DNA from: Sulfuricystis sp964478415 | GTDB taxonomy: Bacteria; Pseudomonadota; Gammaproteobacteria; Burkholderiales; Rhodocyclaceae | Direction: 5' to 3' | Length of the DNA stretch: 21,311 bases | NCBI GenBank assembly: GCA_964478415.1 | Contig: CAYZII010000039.1 | Location: 1-21,311 of the forward strand | Shown here: piece by piece, positions 1-7,213 of the stretch | Numbering within the stretch: the stretch's first letter is position 1 | Layout: each line of letters begins with the position of its first letter | Translations under genes and position numbers: made by a program | The notes under the pieces: generated by a model | What the model was told of the DNA's origin: nothing | What the model saw: only the letters and a program-made list of their open reading frames with translations | Database searches by the model: none

Positions 1-69
1 CAGCGGCAAAGATTGGGCGTAGATGCTGGTCGACAGCAGCATGGCACTGAGGGCAGCTAAAGTTTTCAT
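1..69 (-). CDS. N-terminus of an unidentified exported protein (partial)
   Basis: Only the first 23 codons are inside the window; the gene runs off the left edge. They read MKTLAALSAMLLSTSIYAQ followed by SLPL: a Lys after the start Met, a hydrophobic core and a small-residue IYA|Q site. This is a typical Sec signal peptide, so the product is probably periplasmic or outer-membrane. The start ATG (67-69) overlaps the stop of the upstream aceK in an ATGA arrangement, which suggests one transcript and translational coupling. Nothing of the mature protein is visible, so no function is offered. Confidence 0.6.
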   Translation of the reverse strand, partial: MKTLAALSAMLLSTSIYAQSLPL

Positions 70-1862
70 AGGCGCTGGTCCTGATCGGTAAAACGGTGAC
101 AAAAGCGCAGCGATTCCGGGTATGGGAAGAAATCGCGGATTTTCCCGCTACGAATGTCTTCCTGTGCGCGCCGCCAGAAGTCGACGTCAAGCAGATCGGC
201 GTGATGTTTCATGAATAGCGCGCGTATGCGCGGCTCGCCAAGCAGGAAAGTGGCGAACTCCTCGGGGAAAACGTCGTTCTTGCCCACTGAATACCAGGGT
301 TCGCCGGACATTTCCGCTTCGGCGTTGGGCGGTGGTGGGATGCGCCGGAAATTGCAGTCGGTCATGAATTCGATCTCGTCGTAGTCGTAGAACACCACCC
401 GGCCATAACGGGTGATGCCGAAATTCTTCCACAACAGGTCACCGGGAAAGATGTTGGCGATCGCCAGCTCGCGGATCGCATTGCCGTATTCGATCACCGC
501 CTGTTCGACGAGATCGTCGCGGCCTTCGGCAAGCGCACGCTCGAGATACAGGTTGAGCGGCTGCATGCGGCGTTCGATATACAGATGCCGGATGATCAGA
601 TCGTCACCTGCCTCTTCGAGCTGCGAAGGAACCTCGCGATACAACTCCTCGCTCAGTTCCGGCGCCAGGCGCGCCTTCGGCAACGCGACGAGCGAGAATT
701 CGAGCGTGTCGGCAAGCCGTCCGACGCGGTCGATCTGCTTGACGAGCTGATACTTGCGCCTGACCGTCTCGTGATCGACCTCCTTGCTGGCGCCGAAACG
801 GTCCTTGATCACCTTGAAGACATAGGGATACGAAGGCAGCGTGAATACCAGCATCACCTGGCCGCGAATCCCTGGCGCGATGACGAACTGATCGGCCGAA
901 TGGTGCAGGTGGGAAATCAAACCGCGGTAGAAGGAGGTCTTGCCCTGTTTGCCAAGTCCGAGCATCGAATAGATCTCGGCACGCGGCTTGCCGGGCATCA
1001 GGCTGCGCAAAAACTGGACGGTATTCGCCGGCACCGGCATATCGACCATGAAATAGGCGCGTGACAGGGAAAACAGCACGCCGATCTCCTGCGCATCGAG
1101 CAGGATCGTGTCGAGATACAGCCGGCCTTGCGCATCGTGCAGCACGGGAATCGCGAAGGGATACTCGCTGGCACCGTTGATCACCTTGCCGATCACATAG
1201 GCAGCTTTGTTCCGGTAAAAGGCCGCTGACAAGACCTGCACCTGGAAATTCTCCTCGCGCGCCGGCAGCACGGGGAAACGCTCCTGGATCGCCCGTAGCA
1301 AACAGCCGATGTCGCGCGCCAGATCGGCGAACGGCCGCTGCCAGGCGAAATCGGTGAAGATGCGGGATAGCGCGCCAAACCAGTCGGTTTCGCGCAGGTA
1401 ATAAACCCGGTAAGTCGGTGGGTCGGATTCGATGTACTCCGTCGAGATGGCCGGCCGCACGAAGATGAATTCGTTGTGGAAATAGGTGCGATGGAGAATC
1501 TTGCAGAACACCGAGTTGAAGAAGGTCTCCGCCAGTTCCGGTTGGCTGTGTTCGGTCAGCAGACCGATGTAGTAAAGCTTGGCCTGGCGCCAGATGTCCG
1601 TATTCAGGGCATCTTCAGCAAACTCACGGTGCAGGCGCTCGACCGTCTCGGCGACCCGGTCGTCGTAGAACTGGATGCGCTCCCTGACGGCGCGCTGCAC
1701 CGCAGGCCAGTCACCGTTCTCGAACAAGGTCTTGGCGGCCGCGGAAGCTTCCCGAAACAGCCGGTAATGCTTGTCGAAGCCGGCCAGCAAGGTTTGAGCG
1801 AGCGCCAGCGCCCGTTTCTCGCGTGGTTCGTTTCCAGGAACGAGATTCAGGAACAGTGCCAT
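66..1862 (-). CDS. aceK: Isocitrate dehydrogenase kinase/phosphatase AceK
   Basis: AceK phosphorylates and dephosphorylates a serine of isocitrate dehydrogenase. Inactivating Icd sends isocitrate into the glyoxylate shunt. The nucleotide-binding stretch APGIRGQVMLVFTLPSYPYVFKV matches the AceK loop by its A-G-x-x-G-x-VM-VF pattern. Near the C-terminus the catalytic block FPGDLLWKNFGITRYGRVV with FYDYDEIEFMTDCNFRRIPPP is almost the family signature. With the start at 1862 the protein is 598 aa; the E. coli enzyme is 578. ATG codons at 1871 and 1862 are both possible and neither has a good Shine-Dalgarno. The open frame extends to 1952, but that addition would enter the icd promoter and does not look like AceK. 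Its target gene icd is divergent, about 100 bp away. The 3' end overlaps the next gene by ATGA. Confidence 0.95.
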   Translation of the reverse strand: MALFLNLVPGNEPREKRALALAQTLLAGFDKHYRLFREASAAAKTLFENGDWPAVQRAVRERIQFYDDRVAETVERLHREFAEDALNTDIWRQAKLYYIGLLTEHSQPELAETFFNSVFCKILHRTYFHNEFIFVRPAISTEYIESDPPTYRVYYLRETDWFGALSRIFTDFAWQRPFADLARDIGCLLRAIQERFPVLPAREENFQVQVLSAAFYRNKAAYVIGKVINGASEYPFAIPVLHDAQGRLYLDTILLDAQEIGVLFSLSRAYFMVDMPVPANTVQFLRSLMPGKPRAEIYSMLGLGKQGKTSFYRGLISHLHHSADQFVIAPGIRGQVMLVFTLPSYPYVFKVIKDRFGASKEVDHETVRRKYQLVKQIDRVGRLADTLEFSLVALPKARLAPELSEELYREVPSQLEEAGDDLIIRHLYIERRMQPLNLYLERALAEGRDDLVEQAVIEYGNAIRELAIANIFPGDLLWKNFGITRYGRVVFYDYDEIEFMTDCNFRRIPPPPNAEAEMSGEPWYSVGKNDVFPEEFATFLLGEPRIRALFMKHHADLLDVDFWRRAQEDIRSGKIRDFFPYPESLRFCHRFTDQDQRL

Positions 1863-1910
1863 CTTCAGCATCTCAGCAACGGCAAATGCGCGGTGGCTGG
1901 TCGGGAAGTC

Positions 1911-1939
1911 TGGCGAGCTGCCGCCCGATCGGGGATAAT
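1911..1939 (+). promoter_or_regulatory. Putative icd promoter
   Basis: A GATAAT hexamer at 1934-1939 (5 of 6 to TATAAT) lies 17 bp after a weak TGGCGA at 1911-1916. Transcription would begin near 1946, leaving a leader of about 24 nt that contains GGAG at 1961-1964, 5 nt before the icd ATG. The weak -35 suggests either modest strength or help from an activator. The site lies in the short divergent region with aceK, so a regulator bound here could affect both genes. Confidence 0.45.
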
Positions 1940-1969
1940 GAAACCATCGCAACCGTCACCGGAGTCGTC

Positions 1970-3214
1970 ATGAGCGTATCTCACATCAAAGTGCCTGCCG
2001 AAGGTCAGAGAATCATACCCGGACAACCCACCCCAGACATGCCCATCATTCCGTTCATCGAAGGCGATGGTATCGGCGTCGATATCACGCCCGTGATGAA
2101 AGCCGTCGTCGATGCCGCGGTCGCAAAGGCCTATGGTGGCAAGCGCAAGATCGCCTGGCTCGAAGTGTATGCCGGCGAGAAGGCCACCCGCCTCTATGGC
2201 CCGGATCAATGGCTGCCGCAGGAAACCTTCGAGGCGTTGAAAACCTACGCCGTTTCGATCAAGGGGCCGATGACCACTCCGGTCGGCGGCGGCATCCGCT
2301 CGCTGAACGTGGCATTACGCCAGGAGCTCGACCTCTATCAATGCGTGCGCCCGGTGCGCTATTTCAAGGGGGTGCCCTCCCCGCTCAAGGATCCGTCCAA
2401 GACCGACATGGTGATCTTCCGCGAAAACACCGAGGACATCTACGCCGGTATCGAATGGCCGGCCGAATCGGAAGGCGCCCGCAAAGTGATCCGTTTCCTC
2501 GAGGAAGAGATGGGGGTCAAGAAGATTCGCTTCCCGGCCACCTCCGGTATCGGCATCAAGCCGGTCTCGCGCGAAGGCACCGAGCGGCTGGTGCGCGCCG
2601 CGATCAAATATGCGATCGCCAACGACCGCAAGAGCATCACGCTGGTGCACAAGGGCAACATCATGAAATACACGGAGGGTGCTTTCCGTGACTGGGGCTA
2701 TGCGCTGGCGCAGCGCGAATTCGGCGCCCAGCCGATCGACAGCGGCCCGTGGTGCAGCTTCAGAAATCCGCACACCGGCCGCGAAATCGTCATCAAGGAT
2801 GCGATCGCGGATGCCTTCCTGCAACAGATCCTGCTGCGCCCCGCCGAATACGATGTCATCGCCACGTTAAATCTCAACGGCGATTACATTTCCGATGCCT
2901 TGGCCGCCCAGGTCGGTGGCATCGGCATCGCGCCGGGTGCCAACATTTCCGACCAGTATGCCGTGTTCGAAGCCACCCACGGCACAGCGCCGAAATATGC
3001 CGGTCAGGACAAGGTCAACCCCGGCTCGCTGATCCTCTCGGCCGAGATGATGTTGCGCCACCTCGGCTGGAAAGAAGCCGCCGACCTAATCATCCAGTCG
3101 ATGGAAGCGACGATCGCCGACAAGATCGTCACCTACGATTTCGCGCGCCTGATGGAGGGTGCCCAGGAAGTGAAGTGTTCCGAATTCGGCCAGGCGATGA
3201 TCGCGCGCATGTGA
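1970..3214 (+). CDS. icd: NADP-dependent isocitrate dehydrogenase
   Basis: Converts isocitrate to 2-oxoglutarate and CO2 in the TCA cycle, in the cytoplasm. The 414-aa product is close to E. coli Icd (416 aa). Visible family landmarks are PFIEGDGIGVDITP near the N-terminus, GGGIRSLNVALRQELDLY (it contains the serine that AceK phosphorylates and the substrate-binding arginines), VIFRENTEDIYAGIEW, LVHKGNIMKYTEGAF (catalytic Lys), NLNGDYISD (metal-binding Asp) and ATHGTAPKYAGQDKVNP (the NADP-binding side of the coenzyme site). ATG 1970 is chosen because GGAG sits 5 nt upstream; the frame is open back to 1823, but that part overlaps aceK and its promoter region. The gene ends in a strong intrinsic terminator. 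Keeping the AceK target serine beside an intact aceK indicates that phosphorylation control is functional here. Confidence 0.97.
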   Translation: MSVSHIKVPAEGQRIIPGQPTPDMPIIPFIEGDGIGVDITPVMKAVVDAAVAKAYGGKRKIAWLEVYAGEKATRLYGPDQWLPQETFEALKTYAVSIKGPMTTPVGGGIRSLNVALRQELDLYQCVRPVRYFKGVPSPLKDPSKTDMVIFRENTEDIYAGIEWPAESEGARKVIRFLEEEMGVKKIRFPATSGIGIKPVSREGTERLVRAAIKYAIANDRKSITLVHKGNIMKYTEGAFRDWGYALAQREFGAQPIDSGPWCSFRNPHTGREIVIKDAIADAFLQQILLRPAEYDVIATLNLNGDYISDALAAQVGGIGIAPGANISDQYAVFEATHGTAPKYAGQDKVNPGSLILSAEMMLRHLGWKEAADLIIQSMEATIADKIVTYDFARLMEGAQEVKCSEFGQAMIARM

Positions 3215-3230
3215 GGTTTCGATCGCCATC

Positions 3231-3261
3231 AAAAAACCCGGCAGGCGCTGCCGGGTTTTTT
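3231..3261. terminator. Bidirectional intrinsic terminator between icd and csp
   Basis: CCCGGCA (3237-3243) pairs with TGCCGGG (3249-3255) around a GGCGC loop. The stem is flanked by six A (3231-3236) and six T (3256-3261), so it works on both strands for the convergent icd and cold-shock genes. Confidence 0.93.
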
Positions 3262-3316
3262 GTTGCCAACGCCAGTAAAAGTCGGCGCTGGCGGGACGGC
3301 ACAGTTACCGTCGGAA

Positions 3317-3520
3317 TCAGGACTTCTGGATATTCGAAGCCTGCTTGCCCTTGGGGCCTTGGACGACGTCGAAACTGACCTTCTCGCCTTCTTTCAGGGT
3401 CTTGAAACCCTGCATGTTGATCGCGGAGAAGTGGGCGAACAAATCTTCGCTGCCATCGTCCGGGGTGATGAAACCATAACCCTTGGAGTCGTTGAACCAC
3501 TTGACGGTACCCGTTGCCAT
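3317..3520 (-). CDS. CspA-family cold-shock protein
   Basis: A 67-aa single cold-shock domain that binds single-stranded RNA and DNA, melting mRNA structure at low temperature or in stationary phase. It begins MATGTVKWFNDSKGYGFITP (RNP1 motif KGYGFI), followed by DLFAHFSAI (RNP2). The length is normal for CspA/CspE types. GAGG lies about 5 nt before the ATG. Its position between icd and clpS-clpA matches a gene order common in proteobacteria, where the equivalent gene is often called cspD. Sequence alone does not say whether this copy is cold-induced or constitutive. Its unusually long leader suggests post-transcriptional control. Confidence 0.95.
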   Translation of the reverse strand: MATGTVKWFNDSKGYGFITPDDGSEDLFAHFSAINMQGFKTLKEGEKVSFDVVQGPKGKQASNIQKS

Positions 3521-3696
3521 ACAACCTCTTTCCTAAAACATGTGACAAATACCCGGTGATGCGCGGCATCGCCGGCGGCATGTTTGATGTACAAGTTTCA
3601 CGACGGCAGGATCGAGCCAGACCGGTGAATCAGAGGCAAACGCACGCAAGATGCACGGCGACCCGGTGATGCAGGGGCGAAGCTTGCCACAAACAC
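3521..3696 (-). promoter_or_regulatory. Long untranslated leader of the cold-shock mRNA
   Basis: This stretch has no gene. If transcribed from the promoter at 3703-3731 it forms a leader of about 176 nt. In the RNA the 12-mer GCATCACCGGGT occurs twice (complements of 3661-3672 and 3551-3562). The copy near the gene forms part of a hairpin, GGCGATGC / GCATCACC with one mismatch (about 3553-3571), roughly 30-50 nt before the start codon. Long structured leaders are known to control cspA-type mRNAs; that this one does so is inference. Confidence 0.45.
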
Positions 3697-3702
3697 GGCC
3701 GC

Positions 3703-3731
3703 CTTTTACTGAAGTTCCGTGCCTGCGTCAA
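3703..3731 (-). promoter_or_regulatory. Putative csp promoter, far upstream
   Basis: On the minus strand TTGACG (3731-3726, 5 of 6 to consensus) is followed after exactly 17 bp by TAAAAG (3708-3703, 4 of 6). The start site would be near 3696, about 176 nt upstream of the csp ATG. No better promoter was seen closer to the gene. Confidence 0.5.
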
Positions 3732-3838
3732 GCATTTTCGATGCTGCATGACAACAAAGGCGGGCTGGCTTGTAAGGCCGCGGGACAAGACGGGCTCAGA
3801 CCGGATTTTCCCTTGCTGATCCCTTGATGGCGGCCGTG

Positions 3839-3866
3839 TTGTGCGCGCCAGGATTCGCATTACAAT
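3839..3866 (+). promoter_or_regulatory. Putative clpS-clpA promoter giving a leaderless mRNA
   Basis: TACAAT at 3861-3866 (5 of 6 to consensus) follows TTGTGC at 3839-3844 with a 16-bp spacer. The expected start site (about 3872-3874) coincides with the clpS ATG at 3873. No Shine-Dalgarno lies in the preceding bases, which supports a leaderless transcript. Confidence 0.5.
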
Positions 3867-3872
3867 CATTTC

Positions 3873-4193
3873 ATGGCAACCCGCAAGAAGTCCCAGCCCG
3901 ATGGCAACGTCGTTCTCGAACCCGAGCAGCAGAAAGTCAAGCCGCCGCCGCTGTACAAGGTCGTGCTGCTCAACGATGATTACACGCCGATGGATTTCGT
4001 CGTCGTCGTGCTCGAAAAATTTTTTCGTATGAGCCGCGAACAAGCGACGCGCGTGATGCTCAAAGTACATCATGAAGGACGTGCCGTTTGTGGCGTGTAT
4101 CCCCGCGACCTGGCCAGCACCAAGGTCGAGCAGGTCACTGCCTTTGCGCGGCGGCATCAGCATCCATTGGCTTGTGTGATGGAAGAAAACTGA
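3873..4193 (+). CDS. clpS: ClpS, N-degron adaptor of ClpAP
   Basis: ClpS delivers proteins with destabilising N-terminal residues (Phe, Leu, Tyr, Trp) to the ClpA unfoldase and can steer ClpA away from other substrates. The 106-aa product has a flexible tail of about 25 residues, then YKVVLLNDDYTPMDFVVVVL, whose NDD and PMDFVV residues line the N-degron pocket, and KVHHEGRAVCGVYPRDLA, whose His closes it. This is the complete ClpS core at normal length. The gene lies 11 bp upstream of clpA and is almost certainly co-transcribed with it. The start is supported by frame and length rather than by a ribosome-binding site. Confidence 0.95.
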   Translation: MATRKKSQPDGNVVLEPEQQKVKPPPLYKVVLLNDDYTPMDFVVVVLEKFFRMSREQATRVMLKVHHEGRAVCGVYPRDLASTKVEQVTAFARRHQHPLACVMEEN

Positions 4194-4204
4194 AGAGGTA
4201 AACA

Positions 4205-6487
4205 ATGATCGCCCAGGAACTCGAAGTCAGCCTGCACATGGCCTTCGTCGAAGCACGGCAGAAGCGTCACGAATTCATCACCGTCGAGCATCTGCTGTTA
4301 GCCCTGCTCGACAACCCTTCCGCCGCCGATGTGCTGCGCGCCTGCGGTGCCGACATCGAGGGTCTGCGTCGTGAGCTGGGCAATTTCATCGACCAGCACA
4401 CCCCGACGGTTCCTGGCGATGGCGAGATCGACACGCAACCAACGCTCGGTTTCCAGCGCGTGATCCAGCGCGCCATTCTCCACGTGCAGTCTTCCGGCAA
4501 GAAGGAAGTGAATGGTGCCAACGTGCTGGTCGCGATCTTCGGCGAGAAGGATTCGCACGCCGTCTATTTCCTGCAGAAGCAGAACATCTCGCGTCTCGAC
4601 GTGGTGAATTACATCTCCCACGGCATCACCAAGGCGCCCGCCCAGGGCGGCAAGAATGAAGAGCCGCGCGAAGCGGAAGGCGAAGCCCAGCAAACCAGCG
4701 GTGCACTGGAGAGCTTCACGCAAAATCTCAATCAACTGGCCCTCACCGGCAAGATCGACCCCTTGATCGGGCGCGAGAAGGAACTCGAGCGGGTGATCCA
4801 GACCCTGTGTCGGCGGCGTAAGAACAACCCGCTCCTGGTCGGTGAAGCGGGTGTTGGCAAGACGGCGATCGCCGAAGGACTGGCGCGACGCATCGTCGAA
4901 GGCCGCGTGCCCGACATTCTCGCGAACGCCACCGTTTACGCCCTGGATATGGGCGCGCTGCTTGCCGGCACGAAATACCGTGGCGATTTCGAGCAGCGCC
5001 TCAAAGCCGTGCTCAAGCAATTGGCCGACGATCCGCACGCAATCCTGTTCATCGACGAAATCCACACCCTGATCGGCGCCGGCGCCGCTTCGGGCGGCAC
5101 ACTGGATGCCTCGAACCTGCTCAAACCGGCGCTCGCTTCTGGGGCCATCAAGTGCATCGGCGCGACCACCTATAACGAATTCCGCGGCGTGTTCGAGAAA
5201 GACCACGCCCTGTCGAGACGCTTCCAGAAAATCGATGTCGCCGAGCCATCCGTCGAGGAAACCATCTCGATCCTGCGCGGCCTCAAATCGCGTTTCGAAG
5301 AGCACCACGGCATCAAGTATTCCGCCGCGGCGCTCACCAATGCCGCCGAGCTCGCCGCGAAATACATCACCGACCGTCACCTGCCGGACAAGGCGATCGA
5401 CGTGATCGACGAAGCCGGTGCCGCGCAGCGCATCCTGCCGAAATCGAAACAGAAAAAAGTCATCGGCAAACAGGAGATCGAGGAAGTCGTCGCCAAGATC
5501 GCGCGCATTCCACCTCAGCACGTCTCGGCCGATGACCGCTCAGCCCTGAAGAATCTCGACCGCGATCTGAAGAGCGTGGTGTTCGGCCAGGACACCGCGA
5601 TCGACGCCGTGACCCGGGCGATCAAGATGTCGCGTTCCGGTCTTGGCAATCCGCAGAAGCCGATCGGCTGCTTCCTGTTTTCCGGTCCCACGGGGGTCGG
5701 CAAGACCGAAGTGGCACGCCAGCTCGCCTACTGCATGGGCATCGAACTGATCCGTTTCGACATGTCGGAATACATGGAGCGTCACGCAGTCAGCCGGCTG
5801 ATCGGCGCGCCGCCCGGCTACGTCGGTTTCGACCAGGGCGGACTGCTCACCGAAGCAGTGACCAAGAAGCCCCATGCGGTGTTGCTCCTCGACGAGATCG
5901 AAAAAGCCCATCCGGACATTTTCAACATCCTGCTGCAGGTGATGGATCACGGCACACTGACCGACAACAACGGGCGGAAGGCCGATTTCCGCAATGTGAT
6001 CATCATCATGACCACCAATGCCGGCGCCGAAGCGCTACAGAAAACGACCATCGGCTTCACCACCAGCAAGCAGCCCGGCGACGAGATGGCCGACATCAAG
6101 CGCATGTTCTCGCCGGAGTTCCGCAATCGCCTTGATGCAATCGTCTCGTTCAAGCCGCTCGACTCCGCAATCATCCTGCGCGTCGTCGACAAGTTCCTGA
6201 TGCAGCTCGAAGGTCAACTACACGAGAAGAAGGTCGAGGCCGTGTTTACCGATTCACTGCGTGCCTGGCTCGCCGAGAAGGGCTTCGACCCGCTGATGGG
6301 TGCAAGACCAATGGCGCGTCTGATTCAGGACACGATCCGTGCCGCGCTCGCAGACGAACTGCTCTTCGGCCGTCTCGTTCACGGTGGCAAGGTGGTCATC
6401 GACATCGACGAAAACGACCAGGTGCGCCTGCTCTTTGAAGAAACACCGAACGAAAGCGCCCCTTCGCCCTCCTCTTCCACGGCCTGA
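4205..6487 (+). CDS. clpA: ATP-dependent Clp protease ATP-binding subunit ClpA
   Basis: Hexameric AAA+ unfoldase that feeds substrates into the ClpP chamber. The 760-aa product (E. coli 758) has the Clp N-domain (about 1-145), a first AAA module with Walker A GEAGVGKT (from residue 213) and Walker B ILFIDEIH, and a second AAA module with Walker A GPTGVGKT (from residue 494) and Walker B VLLLDEIEKAHPD. A ClpB-type middle coiled coil is absent, which fits ClpA. AGAGG at 4195-4199 just upstream of the ATG is a good ribosome-binding site. No clpP is in the window. rraA follows 5 bp after the stop. Confidence 0.97.
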   Translation: MIAQELEVSLHMAFVEARQKRHEFITVEHLLLALLDNPSAADVLRACGADIEGLRRELGNFIDQHTPTVPGDGEIDTQPTLGFQRVIQRAILHVQSSGKKEVNGANVLVAIFGEKDSHAVYFLQKQNISRLDVVNYISHGITKAPAQGGKNEEPREAEGEAQQTSGALESFTQNLNQLALTGKIDPLIGREKELERVIQTLCRRRKNNPLLVGEAGVGKTAIAEGLARRIVEGRVPDILANATVYALDMGALLAGTKYRGDFEQRLKAVLKQLADDPHAILFIDEIHTLIGAGAASGGTLDASNLLKPALASGAIKCIGATTYNEFRGVFEKDHALSRRFQKIDVAEPSVEETISILRGLKSRFEEHHGIKYSAAALTNAAELAAKYITDRHLPDKAIDVIDEAGAAQRILPKSKQKKVIGKQEIEEVVAKIARIPPQHVSADDRSALKNLDRDLKSVVFGQDTAIDAVTRAIKMSRSGLGNPQKPIGCFLFSGPTGVGKTEVARQLAYCMGIELIRFDMSEYMERHAVSRLIGAPPGYVGFDQGGLLTEAVTKKPHAVLLLDEIEKAHPDIFNILLQVMDHGTLTDNNGRKADFRNVIIIMTTNAGAEALQKTTIGFTTSKQPGDEMADIKRMFSPEFRNRLDAIVSFKPLDSAIILRVVDKFLMQLEGQLHEKKVEAVFTDSLRAWLAEKGFDPLMGARPMARLIQDTIRAALADELLFGRLVHGGKVVIDIDENDQVRLLFEETPNESAPSPSSSTA

Positions 6488-6492
6488 GAGCC

Positions 6493-6972
6493 ATGCTTTT
6501 CGCCACCAGCGACCTGTGTGATGCCCATGAAGGGAAGGTGCGTATCGCCGAACCGATTTTCCGCGCCTATGGCGGACGCACTGCCTTCCACGGCCAGATC
6601 GCTACACTGAAACTCTTCGAAGACAACGGTCTGGTACGTCAGACGCTCGGCACACCCGGAGAAGGCCGCGTACTGGTCGTCGATGGTGGCGGCAGCTTAC
6701 GCTGCGCATTGCTGGGTGACCAGTTGGCCGCACTGGCCGTGAATAACGGCTGGGCGGGCATCGTCGTCTGGGGCTGTATCCGCGATTCGGCCGCGATCGC
6801 CCAAATGAATCTGGGTGTGCTGGCGCTCGCCACCCATCCGCAAAAGACCGTGAAGAAAAATCTCGGCGATGCCGAAGTTCCCGTGAGTTTCGCCGGCATC
6901 ACGTTCCGCCCTGGCGAATGGCTTTATGCCGACGCGGATGGCCTGATCGTCGCTAGCGAACGGCTGCTCTAA
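6493..6972 (+). CDS. rraA: RraA-family protein (RNase E regulator / oxaloacetate decarboxylase-like)
   Basis: A 159-aa member of the RraA / HMG-CHA aldolase fold family, matching E. coli RraA (161 aa) along its length: TSDLCDAHEGKV at the N-terminus, YGGRTAFHGQIATLKLFEDNG, then VLVVDGGGSLRCALLGDQLA. RraA trimers bind RNase E and lower its activity. From GDQ the sequence reads Asp, exactly 20 residues, then Arg-Asp (WGCIRD). This D-X20-R-D motif is associated in the literature, as I recall it, with divalent-metal-dependent oxaloacetate decarboxylase activity. E. coli RraA has VRQ here. The extra acidic residue needed for aldolase activity (RD-x-x-E/D) is absent (RDSAAI). The gene starts 5 bp after clpA and is probably in its operon. 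Confidence 0.88.
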   Translation: MLFATSDLCDAHEGKVRIAEPIFRAYGGRTAFHGQIATLKLFEDNGLVRQTLGTPGEGRVLVVDGGGSLRCALLGDQLAALAVNNGWAGIVVWGCIRDSAAIAQMNLGVLALATHPQKTVKKNLGDAEVPVSFAGITFRPGEWLYADADGLIVASERLL

Positions 6973-7213
6973 CGCCGCATCGCCGACCTCGGGCCACCCA
7001 CGGTCAATGAAACGCAGGCGGCCACGATCGGCATGTAAGGCGTTCAACGCTAATCCCCTCCCGCCCCGGCGCTTTCAGGTTCATAAAATCCATTATGAGG
7101 TTGATTAAAAATTTCTAACTTATGTCTTATATAAGATACTTGTTGCTTTGCAAAAGAGTCGATATAGTTGTTCGCTGAAACGCTCCCCCAAACCCTTCCG
7201 AGAGAGGACACAA
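6973..7213 (+). promoter_or_regulatory. aceA upstream region with palindromic operator
   Basis: No gene is visible here. The distal half has no recognised signal. The AT-rich half (about 7080-7145) contains the perfect palindrome TCTTATATAAGA at 7125-7136, which overlaps a -10-like TATAAG (7130-7135). No good -35 is correctly spaced; the nearest is TTGATT at 7101-7106, too far upstream. A leader of about 70 nt follows, ending in AGAGAGGA (7201-7208) before the aceA ATG. A near copy of the element precedes aceB. Confidence 0.65.

Noticed and set aside
4298..5521. 407-codon open frame antisense to clpA
   Set aside because: It lies opposite a perfectly conserved clpA, has no ribosome-binding site or recognisable domain, and long antisense frames are expected from GC-rich codon use.
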